From assembly GCF_006864425.1 (NCBI RefSeq), contig NZ_QHLI01000028.1, positions 1-34,849 on the forward strand: a DNA stretch of 34,849 nucleotides. The letters are read 5' to 3'. Under the pieces are notes generated by a model, which saw only the letters and a program-made list of their open reading frames with translations, was not told where the DNA came from and ran no database searches. Below are positions 27,089-34,849 of the stretch, piece after piece. Both the position numbers and the translations under genes were made by a program. This stretch comes from Campylobacter troglodytis (GTDB taxonomy: Bacteria > Campylobacterota > Campylobacteria > Campylobacterales > Campylobacteraceae). Each line of letters opens with the position of its first letter. Position 1 is the stretch's first letter.

Positions 27089-27094
27089 TACAAT
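27089..27094 (+). promoter_or_regulatory. -10 box of the efflux gene
   Basis: TACAAT lies 28 bases before the binding site of the efflux gene, in an AT-rich context (TTATATATTTACAATGC). TATATT at 27083 is an overlapping alternative. Confidence 0.4.
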
Positions 27095-27122
27095 GCTAAG
27101 TTTATGCTAAGAAGGATACACA

Positions 27123-28343
27123 ATGCAAAAGCAAACCAAGATCAAAGGCTTTGAAAAGCTAAGGCTTATCTTAGTTCTAGCCTTAATGTCAGCCATAGCA
27201 CCCCTTGCTACTGATATGTATCTACCAGCCTTACACCATGTGCAAGAAAGCTTTCAAACCTCAGCCTTTCTTACTCAGCTTTCACTAGCTAGCTTTTTTA
27301 TAGCCTTTGCCTTGGGGCAGCTAATTTATGGACCTTTGAGTGATATTTTTGGACGCAAAAAGCCCTTGTATGTGGGTATGATCTTATTTATGCTCTCATC
27401 CTTGGGCTGTGTTTTAATTGACTCAGTTGAGGCTTTTATTGTTTTACGATTTTTTGAAGCTCTGGGAGGTTGTGCTGGTGCTGTCATAGCTAGGGCTATT
27501 GTAAATGATCTCTTTGAGCTTAAAGAGGCTGCAAGTATCTTTGCCCTGCTTATGGTTGTGCATTCTCTTGCTCCTATGCTCTCTCCTACCTTTGGGTCTT
27601 TACTATTAGAGTTTTTTTCTTGGTATAGTATTTTTATAACCCTCTTTGGAGTGGGGATCTTACTGCTTTTCTTGCTTGTTTTTAGTCTCAAAGAAAGTGC
27701 TAACACAAATTTAGCCTCTGAGTTTTCCTTCAAGGAAATTCTTTCAAATTACAAAACAGTTTTAAAAGATAAGATCTTTCTTCTTTACACCCTAGCAGGA
27801 GCACTTGCTATGGCTGGTATGTTTGCTTATATAACAGGATCAAGCTTTGTTTTTATAGGCTCTTTTGGTTTAAGCGAGCAACAGTTTGGAATTTTATTTG
27901 GGGTAAATGCCCTTGGCTTTATGATCTTTGCAAATATCAATGCAAGGCTTGTTTTAAGATATTCTCCTTATAAGATCTTAGCTGTATCCTTTGTCTTTAT
28001 GTTTGCAATGAGTGTAATCTTGGTTCTTTGTGCCTTTTTAACTGTGAGTTTTTGGTTTTTTGAGCTAGCCTTATTTTTTACCATAGCAATGCTAGGCTTT
28101 TTACTGCCAAATATCACCACCCTTGCAATGGCTCGTTTTATGAGTAAAAACTCAGGCACAGCCTCTGCTGTGCTTGGTACCACTCAGTTTGGCTTTGCAG
28201 GCATATCAAGCTTTGTTGTTGGGATCTTAAATGCAAATTCTCCTGTCTTCTTGGGCTTACTAATTTGTGTTTCTTCTTTTTTGGCTGTTTTAAGTTATGT
28301 TTTTTGTAATAAAATAAATAAAGTTAGCTTAGTGAAAGGTTGA
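27123..28343 (+). CDS. Bcr/CflA-family multidrug efflux transporter (MFS)
   Basis: A 406-residue inner-membrane drug/proton antiporter with about twelve hydrophobic segments. The first helix carries APLATDMYLPALHHVQESF, diagnostic for the Bcr/CflA (DHA1) branch. MFS motif A is present as GPLSDIFGRKKPLYVGM after helix 2, and FFEALGGCAGAVIARAIVNDLF matches helix 4. Substrates of relatives include bicyclomycin and chloramphenicol; the substrate here is unknown. The start follows AAGAAGGATACACA. Its stop lies two bases before the ATG of the small outer-membrane protein gene, so the two form an operon. Confidence 0.9.
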   Translation: MQKQTKIKGFEKLRLILVLALMSAIAPLATDMYLPALHHVQESFQTSAFLTQLSLASFFIAFALGQLIYGPLSDIFGRKKPLYVGMILFMLSSLGCVLIDSVEAFIVLRFFEALGGCAGAVIARAIVNDLFELKEAASIFALLMVVHSLAPMLSPTFGSLLLEFFSWYSIFITLFGVGILLLFLLVFSLKESANTNLASEFSFKEILSNYKTVLKDKIFLLYTLAGALAMAGMFAYITGSSFVFIGSFGLSEQQFGILFGVNALGFMIFANINARLVLRYSPYKILAVSFVFMFAMSVILVLCAFLTVSFWFFELALFFTIAMLGFLLPNITTLAMARFMSKNSGTASAVLGTTQFGFAGISSFVVGILNANSPVFLGLLICVSSFLAVLSYVFCNKINKVSLVKG

Positions 28344-28345
28344 TC

Positions 28346-28837
28346 ATGAAAAAAATATTTTTACTTCTTTTTACTCTTTGTTCTTTAAGCCTTGCTGTTA
28401 GGCTTGGAGACTTAGAATTAAGCCCTGAATTTGGAGGGGGTGCTCAAAGGCTTATGATAAATGGCAAAAGTCATTATGAATACAGCCTTTATGGCAAGGT
28501 ATGGGTTGGTGTTAATGATCTAGTTATTGCTCCTCAGTTTAAATACTCAAGCCTAGATGATGGTTACAGACAGCTTAAAAACCAACAGTACGGAGTCTCA
28601 GTAGGACTTAATATAGAATTAGCCGTGCTTTATTTAACTCCTTATTTAGGGGCTAATTATTCAAGCTTTAATGAGTATTATGAAAGCACTGTGTCTTTTA
28701 ATGCAGGGCTTAGAGCAAAGCCTATGCTCTTTCCTTTAACTGTGGGCGTGGAGTATCAATACCAAAACCCAAATACCATTTATGGTAGAAATGTGAAGAT
28801 GGAAGCCGTGCTTTTTAGTCTAGGTTTTAGCTTTTAA
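28346..28837 (+). CDS. Small outer-membrane beta-barrel protein
   Basis: A 163-residue secreted protein. I start at ATG 28346 rather than the upstream TTG because MKKIFLLLFTLCSLSLA then forms a clean signal peptide behind AAAGG. The mature part alternates hydrophobic and polar residues in about eight short strands (YEYSLYGKVWVGV, IAPQFKYSSL, YGVSVGLNIELAV, LYLTPYLGANYSSF, LTVGVEYQYQ) and ends in a C-terminal aromatic, LFSLGFSF, the assembly signal of outer-membrane barrels. It looks like an OmpA/OmpW-size eight-strand barrel. I do not recognise the family. Co-transcription with the efflux gene may be incidental. Confidence 0.75.
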   Translation: MKKIFLLLFTLCSLSLAVRLGDLELSPEFGGGAQRLMINGKSHYEYSLYGKVWVGVNDLVIAPQFKYSSLDDGYRQLKNQQYGVSVGLNIELAVLYLTPYLGANYSSFNEYYESTVSFNAGLRAKPMLFPLTVGVEYQYQNPNTIYGRNVKMEAVLFSLGFSF

Positions 28838-28934
28838 GCCTTGAATTTTAATAAAAATTCACGCTTTTTAAATAAATAGCCTTGCAAACTGTTGAATTTA
28901 CTTCTTTTGTCAAAGATACTTATCTTTATCTACT

Positions 28935-28969
28935 AAGCCTTGCTAAGTATGATAAGGCTTGGCTTTTTT
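28935..28969 (+). terminator. Terminator after the efflux/outer-membrane operon
   Basis: AAGCCTT, a 12-base loop, AAGGCTT and then GGCTTTTTT: a 7-bp stem followed by a T-run, about 100 bases behind the operon. Confidence 0.65.
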
Positions 28970-29309
28970 AGCAAAGAAAATTTCTTTTGTAACACGACAA
29001 GTTTATACTATAAACACTTTTTTAAATAAAGAATGTTTTAAGTGCTAAACAAAATACCTTGAATTTGTGAATTTTGTTTTAACTTTGCTAGGACATGTTT
29101 GCTATTTATTATCCTAAATTGCATTTGCAAACTTGTTTTTGCCTTGCATTTTTGTAAATTTTTTAACTCTTGAATGCGAATTTGTGAATTTTATCTAAGG
29201 TTATCTTGTTTAAAATCATAAAGATAAGAGCAGTTCTAACTCTCATAGCTCTTACAAAAAATTAACACCACAACTAAGCTAACAAAGCCTTCAAAAAGTT
29301 TCAACTTGC
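28970..29309. other. Gene-free stretch before the defence operon
   Basis: No gene visible. It separates a terminator from the homopolymeric promoter and contains several GTGAATTTTG motifs. Confidence 0.55.
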
Positions 29310-29337
29310 AAAAAAAAAAAAAAAAAAACGGTATCAT
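29310..29337 (+). promoter_or_regulatory. Defence-operon promoter with A19 tract
   Basis: Nineteen A residues (29310-29328) end three bases before TATCAT (29332-29337), a plausible -10 box 26 bases before the start codon. The tract fills the whole spacer/-35 region. Slippage in it would shift upstream elements relative to the -10 and could set the operon high or low. Confidence 0.55.
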
Positions 29338-29338
29338 T

Positions 29339-29360
29339 AGTCCTCATAACAAAAAGGACT
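29339..29360 (+). promoter_or_regulatory. Inverted repeat covering the mkoA ribosome binding site
   Basis: AGTCCT (29339-29344) and AGGACT (29355-29360) are perfect 6-bp inverted repeats. The right arm contains the AAAGGA binding site, three bases before the ATG. It could hide the site in RNA, if transcription starts upstream of it, or serve as an operator. Confidence 0.4.
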
Positions 29361-29363
29361 AAG

Positions 29364-32300
29364 ATGGGTGAGAAAATTTTAGGAAAATATGAAATTATTG
29401 ATCCAAAAGATGACAAAGAGCTTGATGAGAACGAGTTTAAGGCTAAAACTGCAAAGGGACACTTTTACCTCAAAAGGGTGGCAAAGAATGGCAAGCAAAC
29501 AAAGAATGAAGATAAAGATAGCACAAAAAGCATAGATCTTATGAGTTTGGCTGCAAGTTTGCACTTAGAACTTGATCATAAAAACATAAAATGCGTAACT
29601 GTGGATGAGGACGATTTTTATTTTTACGCCATTACACCCTTGCTTGAAAGCGAGGAATACTTCCCTTTAAAACGAGATGTATTCATTGAAGATGAGGAGC
29701 TTAACTACGAGAAGCTTATAAATTGTTATGTACAAATCTTTGATGCCTTAAAATACATAGACTCACAAAATTTACATCACGCAAATATCTGCACTCAAAC
29801 TGTCCTTGTGGATAGGGATAACCGTGTATTTTTACTAGACTTTGGCAAGAGCTATTATTATGGCTTGTTTGGCAGTGGCAATACTCGCTTTCACGCACCA
29901 GAACAGCTTGGTTTGCTTAAAGAAGATATTGACATAAGAGCGGATATTTTTGCCTTTGGACTTGTGATGCTTGATCTCTTACTTGCTGGCTTTGAGAGGT
30001 TTGATTTTGATGAGTATAAAACTCCAAAGGATTTAGAGGGCATTTTTGAGAAGATAGTAGCAGAGTATGAGCTTGAAGGGGTTGAAAATGAGCTTTTTTT
30101 ACTCATTAAAAAGATGAGTGCTTATGAGCCACAAAAACGCATTAGTTTGCAGGACTTAGGAGAGCAGTTAAGAAAAATTTATACTTCCTTGCCAAAGGAG
30201 TATGTCTTTGAGCTAAACTTATCAGAAAAGGCAGCTAATAAATACGGTTCGTTAAAAGAGCTAGACCCTTATGAGCTAGCAGCTAAGCTAGAAGAGAGAT
30301 TAAGCGGACAAGAAGCCTTCTTTGAATTTAGTAAAGATAAAAGTGGGGAGAAAGAGGAGATTAGGATTGCTTGTGCTGATCTAATCTTTTGTTGCTCGGC
30401 AAAGGAAGCCACATACTTCTTTTGCTTTGCTATCTTCGACAATAATGGCAAAATGCTTGATGCACTTTACAATAACGGAGTAAAAATTAGCTGTGAATTT
30501 AAGATCACTCAAGGCTTTAATCACTGCGATAAATGTAGCGATGTGCAAAGCTTTAAAGAGGTCTTAGAAGAAAAATTTAGGCTATCAAGTTTGAAGTCTA
30601 AATTCCTTGAGGTGGATAAAAGGGCTATTGCAATAGAAGAGGAGCTTTTAGCTGCTGAAAAAAGAAGTATAGATGCAAAAAAGCAAACCCAAGATGCAAG
30701 ATTTAAGAGCTTAAATAAGAACAAAGATAGCATGGTTTTTACTCTCATTAAAGAAGGTGAAAACGAGGATAATAAAGGCTTGAATTCAAAGGCTGATGAA
30801 GCTTTAAATTCAAAGACGCAACAAGGCTTAAATTCAAGTAAAAGCGAGGAGGACTTGAATTCAAAAGATAATAAAGGCTTGAATTTAAAGGCTGATGAGA
30901 AAGAAGTTGAAAGCTTAGATGATGAGGAGGCCTTTTCTAGGCTCTTAGATAAATTTCAAGGCAAGGAAGAAAATCTAGCAAAAGCAAAAGGCTCATTAAA
31001 AAGTGATAAAAAATTCAGAGGCTTTAAGTTAAAGGATAGGGTGATTGTAGAGGATGAGGAGGAGAAATTTAAGGGCGTTTTAAGTGGGGGCGAGGTGATA
31101 GGTGAAAATGCCAATACAAACGAGCTTACAGTTAAGTTTGCAAGGTATAGCCTAAATACAGTTGATGAGGAGTTATTAAAAAAGGCAAAGTGGAAAATTT
31201 CTTATGATTATCAGATAGAGGAGATCTTGTGGAGTAAGAAAAATAAAGCCTTAGAAGCCCTTGGTAGTGCCAATGTGCTAATTAATAATTTGCTTCGTAA
31301 AATAAATAATCCAAAAGTCTTAGCAGAAAATGATCTAGTTGATGAGGCTTCATTTTTTGATAAAAATTTAGATGAAAATCAAAAAGAAGCTACTATAAAG
31401 GCATTAAGCCTTGAAAATGAGAGTGAGATCTTACTTATTCAAGGACCCCCTGGAACTGGCAAAACAACAGTTATTACCGAGCTTATAAGAAAGTTTTTAA
31501 AAAGACATAGACATATAAAGATCTTACTTGCCTCTCAAAGTAATCAAGCTGTGGATAATGTGCTTGAAAAGCTTTATAAGGATGAAACTAAGATTTTAAG
31601 AAGAGGAAATGAAGATAAAATGAGCGATATAGCAAGACAATTTACTCAAAAAAATGTGTTATATAGCATCATAAAAGATAATTTAGACCGTTTGGAAAAA
31701 AATAAGATCTGTGATGAAAATTCACACACTCAAGAAAAATTACGCAAGTTACAAGAAGATTTTAAAAAGTCCTTGCAGCTTATACATAAGCTTACAAGCG
31801 ATAGCAAGGAAGGTGAGCTAGTGCATAAGCTCACAAGCGATACAAAGAGCAAGGATGGCGAGCTAGGAGATCTTTTTTTAAAAAATATTAGATGCTTTTT
31901 TGGCACCTTGCTTGGAATTTCATCTTGGACAAATTTTAAAGATACTAGCTTTGATATAGCCATAGTTGATGAGGCTGGTAGGGCTACTTTAAGTGAGATC
32001 TTAGTGCCTTGCATAAAGGCTCGCAAAATCGTGCTAGTAGGGGATCATAAACAGCTTGCCCCTGTGGTGGATGATGAGATAGCTGATAATATAAAAAATG
32101 CCAGCAAAGAAGAGGTGAAAACCTCATTTTTTGAAAGACTGTGGCAAAGGCTTGAAGATGGGGCTAAAGATGCGCCTCATTTAAATAATTTCAAGCACCG
32201 TCTCATTTATAATTACAGGGCTGAGGATAGAATTTGTAGGCTTTATAGCACTGCTTTTTATGAGGGCGAGCTAAAAACTTCTGAGGCTATAAAGGATAAA

Positions 32301-32915
32301 AGAGAACATGGGCTTAATCTATTTAAATCAAGCGTTGTTTGGCTTGATACAAGTAAAAGGGCTGATAGAGAGGATTCACAAGTTGGAACTGGCAAGATTA
32401 ATATATGCAATAAGAATTTAATCAAAAACACCCTTGAAATTTTACACGATAAACTTCAAAAAGAAGATAGGGCTTTAAGTATAGGCATAATCACTCCTTA
32501 CAAGGCACAAGTAACTTTGCTAACAAGCGAGTTAAAGGCCTTAAAGGAAAGATTTAAGGATATTTACAAGGATAAAACATACGATAAGGATCTAAAAAGT
32601 GGCTTTGATATAGGCACTGTGGATAGCTTTCAAGGATCTGATAGGGATATAATCATTTATGACTGTGTTAGATCTGGCATGGCAAATAAAGATAAAAAAG
32701 GAGGTGCGAAGATTAGCTTCATAGCCGATGAAAAAAGGCTTAATGTGTCCTTGTCTAGGGCTAAGAGCTTGCTTATAATAGTAGGGGATATGAACTTTCT
32801 TTTTACAGCTAGGGTGGATGAGGGCAAAAACAATCCTTTCTATGAGATCATAGGCTATATAAACAAGCATAAAGAAGATTATCAAATCATAGACTCAGGA
32901 GCAAAGAATGGCTAA
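29364..32915 (+). CDS. mkoA: Mokosh type I protein MkoA: kinase-like domain plus SF1 helicase
   Basis: A 1183-residue fusion. Residues 1 to about 270 have a protein-kinase fold: YLKRV (ATP Lys), LLDFGK (DFG, about 158), RFHAPEQLG (APE) and ADIFAFGLVMLDLL. But the catalytic loop is HHANICTQT, not HRDxKxxN, and there is no glycine loop, so it looks like a pseudokinase. A charged coiled segment (about 410-450) and an LNSK-repeat linker (469-512) follow. From about 640 on is a UPF1/Dna2-like (COG1112) helicase: GPPGTGKTT (about 693), LLASQSNQAVDNVL, VDEAGRA (about 867), VGDHKQLAPV, YNYRAEDRI, TVDSFQGSDRDI and LNVSLSRAKSLLIIVGD. Helicase, kinase and an adjacent PLD gene fit Mokosh type I, an anti-phage system. 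It overlaps mkoB by eight bases. Confidence 0.85.
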   Translation: MGEKILGKYEIIDPKDDKELDENEFKAKTAKGHFYLKRVAKNGKQTKNEDKDSTKSIDLMSLAASLHLELDHKNIKCVTVDEDDFYFYAITPLLESEEYFPLKRDVFIEDEELNYEKLINCYVQIFDALKYIDSQNLHHANICTQTVLVDRDNRVFLLDFGKSYYYGLFGSGNTRFHAPEQLGLLKEDIDIRADIFAFGLVMLDLLLAGFERFDFDEYKTPKDLEGIFEKIVAEYELEGVENELFLLIKKMSAYEPQKRISLQDLGEQLRKIYTSLPKEYVFELNLSEKAANKYGSLKELDPYELAAKLEERLSGQEAFFEFSKDKSGEKEEIRIACADLIFCCSAKEATYFFCFAIFDNNGKMLDALYNNGVKISCEFKITQGFNHCDKCSDVQSFKEVLEEKFRLSSLKSKFLEVDKRAIAIEEELLAAEKRSIDAKKQTQDARFKSLNKNKDSMVFTLIKEGENEDNKGLNSKADEALNSKTQQGLNSSKSEEDLNSKDNKGLNLKADEKEVESLDDEEAFSRLLDKFQGKEENLAKAKGSLKSDKKFRGFKLKDRVIVEDEEEKFKGVLSGGEVIGENANTNELTVKFARYSLNTVDEELLKKAKWKISYDYQIEEILWSKKNKALEALGSANVLINNLLRKINNPKVLAENDLVDEASFFDKNLDENQKEATIKALSLENESEILLIQGPPGTGKTTVITELIRKFLKRHRHIKILLASQSNQAVDNVLEKLYKDETKILRRGNEDKMSDIARQFTQKNVLYSIIKDNLDRLEKNKICDENSHTQEKLRKLQEDFKKSLQLIHKLTSDSKEGELVHKLTSDTKSKDGELGDLFLKNIRCFFGTLLGISSWTNFKDTSFDIAIVDEAGRATLSEILVPCIKARKIVLVGDHKQLAPVVDDEIADNIKNASKEEVKTSFFERLWQRLEDGAKDAPHLNNFKHRLIYNYRAEDRICRLYSTAFYEGELKTSEAIKDKREHGLNLFKSSVVWLDTSKRADREDSQVGTGKINICNKNLIKNTLEILHDKLQKEDRALSIGIITPYKAQVTLLTSELKALKERFKDIYKDKTYDKDLKSGFDIGTVDSFQGSDRDIIIYDCVRSGMANKDKKGGAKISFIADEKRLNVSLSRAKSLLIIVGDMNFLFTARVDEGKNNPFYEIIGYINKHKEDYQIIDSGAKNG

Positions 32916-34437
32916 GAAAAAATCAAATGCAAATAGATCAAAACAAGAAAATTCAAAGGAATTTACCCCAAAGGAACTTTTAATACATAAATATGCAGAT
33001 TTTTATACAGCTAAAAAAGAACAAAAAAGCGAGTTAAGAGAAGGACTAAATGAAGAAGAGGCACAAGATAATTTTGTGCTTTATGATGCCCTTGAAATCT
33101 TTTATCCTATGTATAAGTCAAAGATAAAATACACAGTTTCTATACAAAGACCCTTACATCCTGTGATAGAACAGATTTTAAAGATAATTGATGAGCTATC
33201 AAGGATTAAAAACATAAATATAATTGAAAAACTGCAAGAAATAACCCAGCTTGATAGTGAGATTTATGAAAGCATCCTTAATGATCTACTTCTAAGAGGG
33301 TTTTTGGTAGAAGAAGAGGGAAATTTAGCGCTAAGCCTTAGAGCCAAGCAGCTTCTTAAAGAACAAAATGAGATGGTAAAAGAAGAAACCTTTGCCTTTG
33401 TGCTAATAGATGGTATCTTTGGTAGGGTTACACAGGTGGCAAAAGATGGCAGGGCTTTGTATTTGCCTGATAGGGCTGGTAAGCAAGGCTTAGAATTAAA
33501 GCCAAGCATTAATGCAAGACCAAAGACCGAGAGGCTTTTTGATGAATTTTCAGACAATAAAACCCTCTATCAGGTGCTAATAGCAGCCTTGCAAGGACTT
33601 GATGATACAGAGGGTAATAAATGCGAGCCTTGCGATATAAATGAGATCATTGATGTAAAAAAGTTTTTCAAGCCTTATTTTTGCCTCTTTTATAAAAGCA
33701 AGGAGGATGAAAGAAGGATACTTGTCATAGATACCAAGCTTGATATAGATCAAGATGCAACAAGGCTTTTTGACGAGCTTTTAAGGCAGCAAGGTCTCTT
33801 TGAGGCAAGTGTGGTAAATATTAATTCTCAAAAAGAGCAGTTAGCAAAGGTGGATCCTGAATACTACTTAGGACTTGACGAAGAAACAATAAACAAACTA
33901 GCACCCAAAAATGCCCTTGAAGAACACAAAGAAAAATTCAAGCAAATGAATAAGGAAAAAATTGAAGAAATATTAAGCCTTGATCTAAAAGAAAGAATTA
34001 TTTATGATCAAGAACATCCTAAATTTTTTAGATACGCCTTGCAAAGTGCTAAAAAAATGGTATGCGTACATAGTCCTTGGATAAGGGGTAGGGTGCTTAG
34101 GATCTATGAAAAAGATCTTAAAGTGGCACTTGAAAGAGGGGTTGATCTTTTTTTTAAATACAATATGACACCAAGAAATGAAAGAGATAAGTTAGATCTT
34201 GACAGTGAGGCAAAAGCAATTTGCCAGATATTAAGCAAAGATTATCCAAATTTTCATCTTATAAAAGATGAGACGAGCAATCACTCAAAAATTCTAATTT
34301 GCGATGAAGCCTTTATGATAGTGGGAAGCTTTAACTGGCTAAGTTATAGCGGAGAGGATAATAGAAAGGAAACATCTGCTTTGATGCTTAATAAAGACAG
34401 TATCAAAGAAAATATAAAAGAGTTTAAAAAAGGCTGA
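32908..34437 (+). CDS. mkoB: Mokosh type I protein MkoB: phospholipase-D-like nuclease
   Basis: A 509-residue protein whose C-terminal part (about 375-509) is a PLD-type domain: MVCVHSPWIRGRVL, then the HKD motif NHSKILICDEAFMIVGSFNWLSYSGE with His and Lys near 458-460. I see only one HKD motif, so activity would need a dimer. The first 20 residues are Lys/Asn-rich. Residues about 90-150 suggest a winged-helix-like region; the middle (IDGIFGRVTQVAKDGRALYLPD) looks like a small beta domain. In Mokosh the PLD partner is the presumed effector nuclease. The start overlaps the end of mkoA, so the two are translationally coupled. Confidence 0.83.
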   Translation: MAKKKSNANRSKQENSKEFTPKELLIHKYADFYTAKKEQKSELREGLNEEEAQDNFVLYDALEIFYPMYKSKIKYTVSIQRPLHPVIEQILKIIDELSRIKNINIIEKLQEITQLDSEIYESILNDLLLRGFLVEEEGNLALSLRAKQLLKEQNEMVKEETFAFVLIDGIFGRVTQVAKDGRALYLPDRAGKQGLELKPSINARPKTERLFDEFSDNKTLYQVLIAALQGLDDTEGNKCEPCDINEIIDVKKFFKPYFCLFYKSKEDERRILVIDTKLDIDQDATRLFDELLRQQGLFEASVVNINSQKEQLAKVDPEYYLGLDEETINKLAPKNALEEHKEKFKQMNKEKIEEILSLDLKERIIYDQEHPKFFRYALQSAKKMVCVHSPWIRGRVLRIYEKDLKVALERGVDLFFKYNMTPRNERDKLDLDSEAKAICQILSKDYPNFHLIKDETSNHSKILICDEAFMIVGSFNWLSYSGEDNRKETSALMLNKDSIKENIKEFKKG

Positions 34438-34442
34438 ATTTG

Positions 34443-34505
34443 GCTTTTAAAGATGTTAATTGCAACAGATGTGGTAATATCGTTGTTAAACATCATATCA
34501 AGCCT
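34443..34505 (+). pseudogene. Possible HNH/zinc-knuckle gene fragment
   Basis: Directly after mkoB an unstarted frame reads AFKDVNCNRCGNIVVKHHIKP before TGA. The C-x2-C plus VxHHIxP pattern is that of the first half of an HNH nuclease. A further frame after it reads TKSAGLREFFETLSYC. It has no start codon and is very short, so this may be chance. Confidence 0.25.
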
Positions 34506-34610
34506 TGACATTATGAGTTGAGATAGCTCTACAAAGTCCGCAGGCTTGCGAGAATTTTTTGAGACATTGTCATACTGCTCATTGTATTTGATTTAAAAAT
34601 TGTTGATTAA

Positions 34611-34849
34611 GGCTCAAAATGCTTTAATAGGATTTTGGCTTATCAATTTTAGCAAATTTTGATGAGAATTTTGTACTAAAATTTTCGTCTAAATTCTATT
34701 TCTTTTAAGTGAAACACAAAATTGTCTTTTTTTATACCTAAATAAATTTAGCAAGTCTAAATTTCGCAAACTTCTACTACGCAGTTACAAAAGGCTTAAC
34801 GAAGTAAAAACATTCACAATTTCGTTTATGTGGTTATGTCCATTTGCAA
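34611..34849 (-). mobile_element. Decayed IS1595-family element, copy E (cut by window end)
   Basis: The left end GGCTCAAAATGCTTTAATAGG and the following 150 bases match copies A and C closely (stop at 34649-34651, here TAA). The minus strand gives HINEIVNVF and FAKFRLAKF. It is interrupted by a nested mini-element, and the rest lies outside the window. It closes the defence operon on its 3' side. Confidence 0.8.
34771..34807 (-). repeat. Nested mini-element, copy 9 (IS copy E, NF^W site)
   Basis: On the transposase strand TTACTTCGTTAAGCC, TTTTGTAACTGC, GTAGTAGAAG lies between AATGTTTT and TTTGCGAAATTTAG. It is at the same codon position as copy 4. The GG that follows other copies is not preserved here. 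Confidence 0.7.

Noticed and set aside
32592-32885. Minus-strand frame inside the helicase motifs
   Set aside because: Antisense shadow over the most conserved helicase motifs of mkoA.

Overview
The window is AT-rich, densely coding DNA of a Campylobacterota, most likely a Campylobacter. The grounds are the back-to-back pyrG-recJ pair, the separate ilvB-ilvH pair, a large flavin/Fe-S D-lactate dehydrogenase beside lutABC, an SbmA/BacA-like exporter-fold protein, promoters with a clear -10 but no obvious -35, and long homopolymer tracts (T15, G10, A19). A related Helicobacter is not excluded. The genus call is inference from gene content only.

Layout. 1-1733: gene-free DNA and a decayed IS1595-family (ISXO2-like) element (542-1322). 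1734-5990: a GABA-catabolic unit (gabT, gabD, amino-acid permease) whose putative promoter has a T15 tract just upstream of the -10. 5991-8089: about 2.1 kb of wreckage with two decayed IS copies, an IS end fragment, a TTGTCATT-ended repeat and an orphan G10 tract. 8090-10204: a dead-looking type II restriction-modification unit; the C5 methyltransferase has lost its catalytic Cys motif and the upstream endonuclease gene has an in-frame stop. 10329-12677: ilvB-ilvH with a probable leader peptide. 13133-13979: another decayed IS. 13994-17354: pyrG-recJ, with a repeat-derived tail on PyrG. 17690-19383: SbmA/BacA-like protein and pseudoazurin. 20269-26331: divergent lactate-oxidation genes, dld facing lutABC. 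27123-28837: a Bcr/CflA-type efflux pump followed by a small outer-membrane protein. 29364-34437: a two-gene operon, kinase-like/SF1 helicase plus PLD nuclease, matching the Mokosh type I anti-phage system. 34611 to the end: a fifth decayed IS copy running off the window.

How it fits together. The metabolic genes suit an amino- and organic-acid-burning microaerophile: GABA to succinate, and D- and L-lactate to pyruvate with electrons to the respiratory chain, beside a periplasmic cupredoxin. The accessory parts are defence (one dead R-M unit, one intact-looking Mokosh operon behind a homopolymeric promoter) and repeats.

The strongest unexplained signal is a 31-38 bp sequence found nine times. 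Every copy lies inside an IS1595 transposase remnant, and eight of the nine sit at a TTT^GG junction of the ancestral reading frame (the ninth, at the window edge, is at the same NF^W position but its GG is lost). It behaves like a tiny nested, protein-coding palindromic element. A second repeat family (80-140 bp, ends TTGTCATT/AATGACAA) and a very frequent CTTGAATTT/AAATTCAAG motif fill the intergenic DNA. The latter also appears to have expanded inside pyrG and mkoA as LNSK-type peptide repeats.
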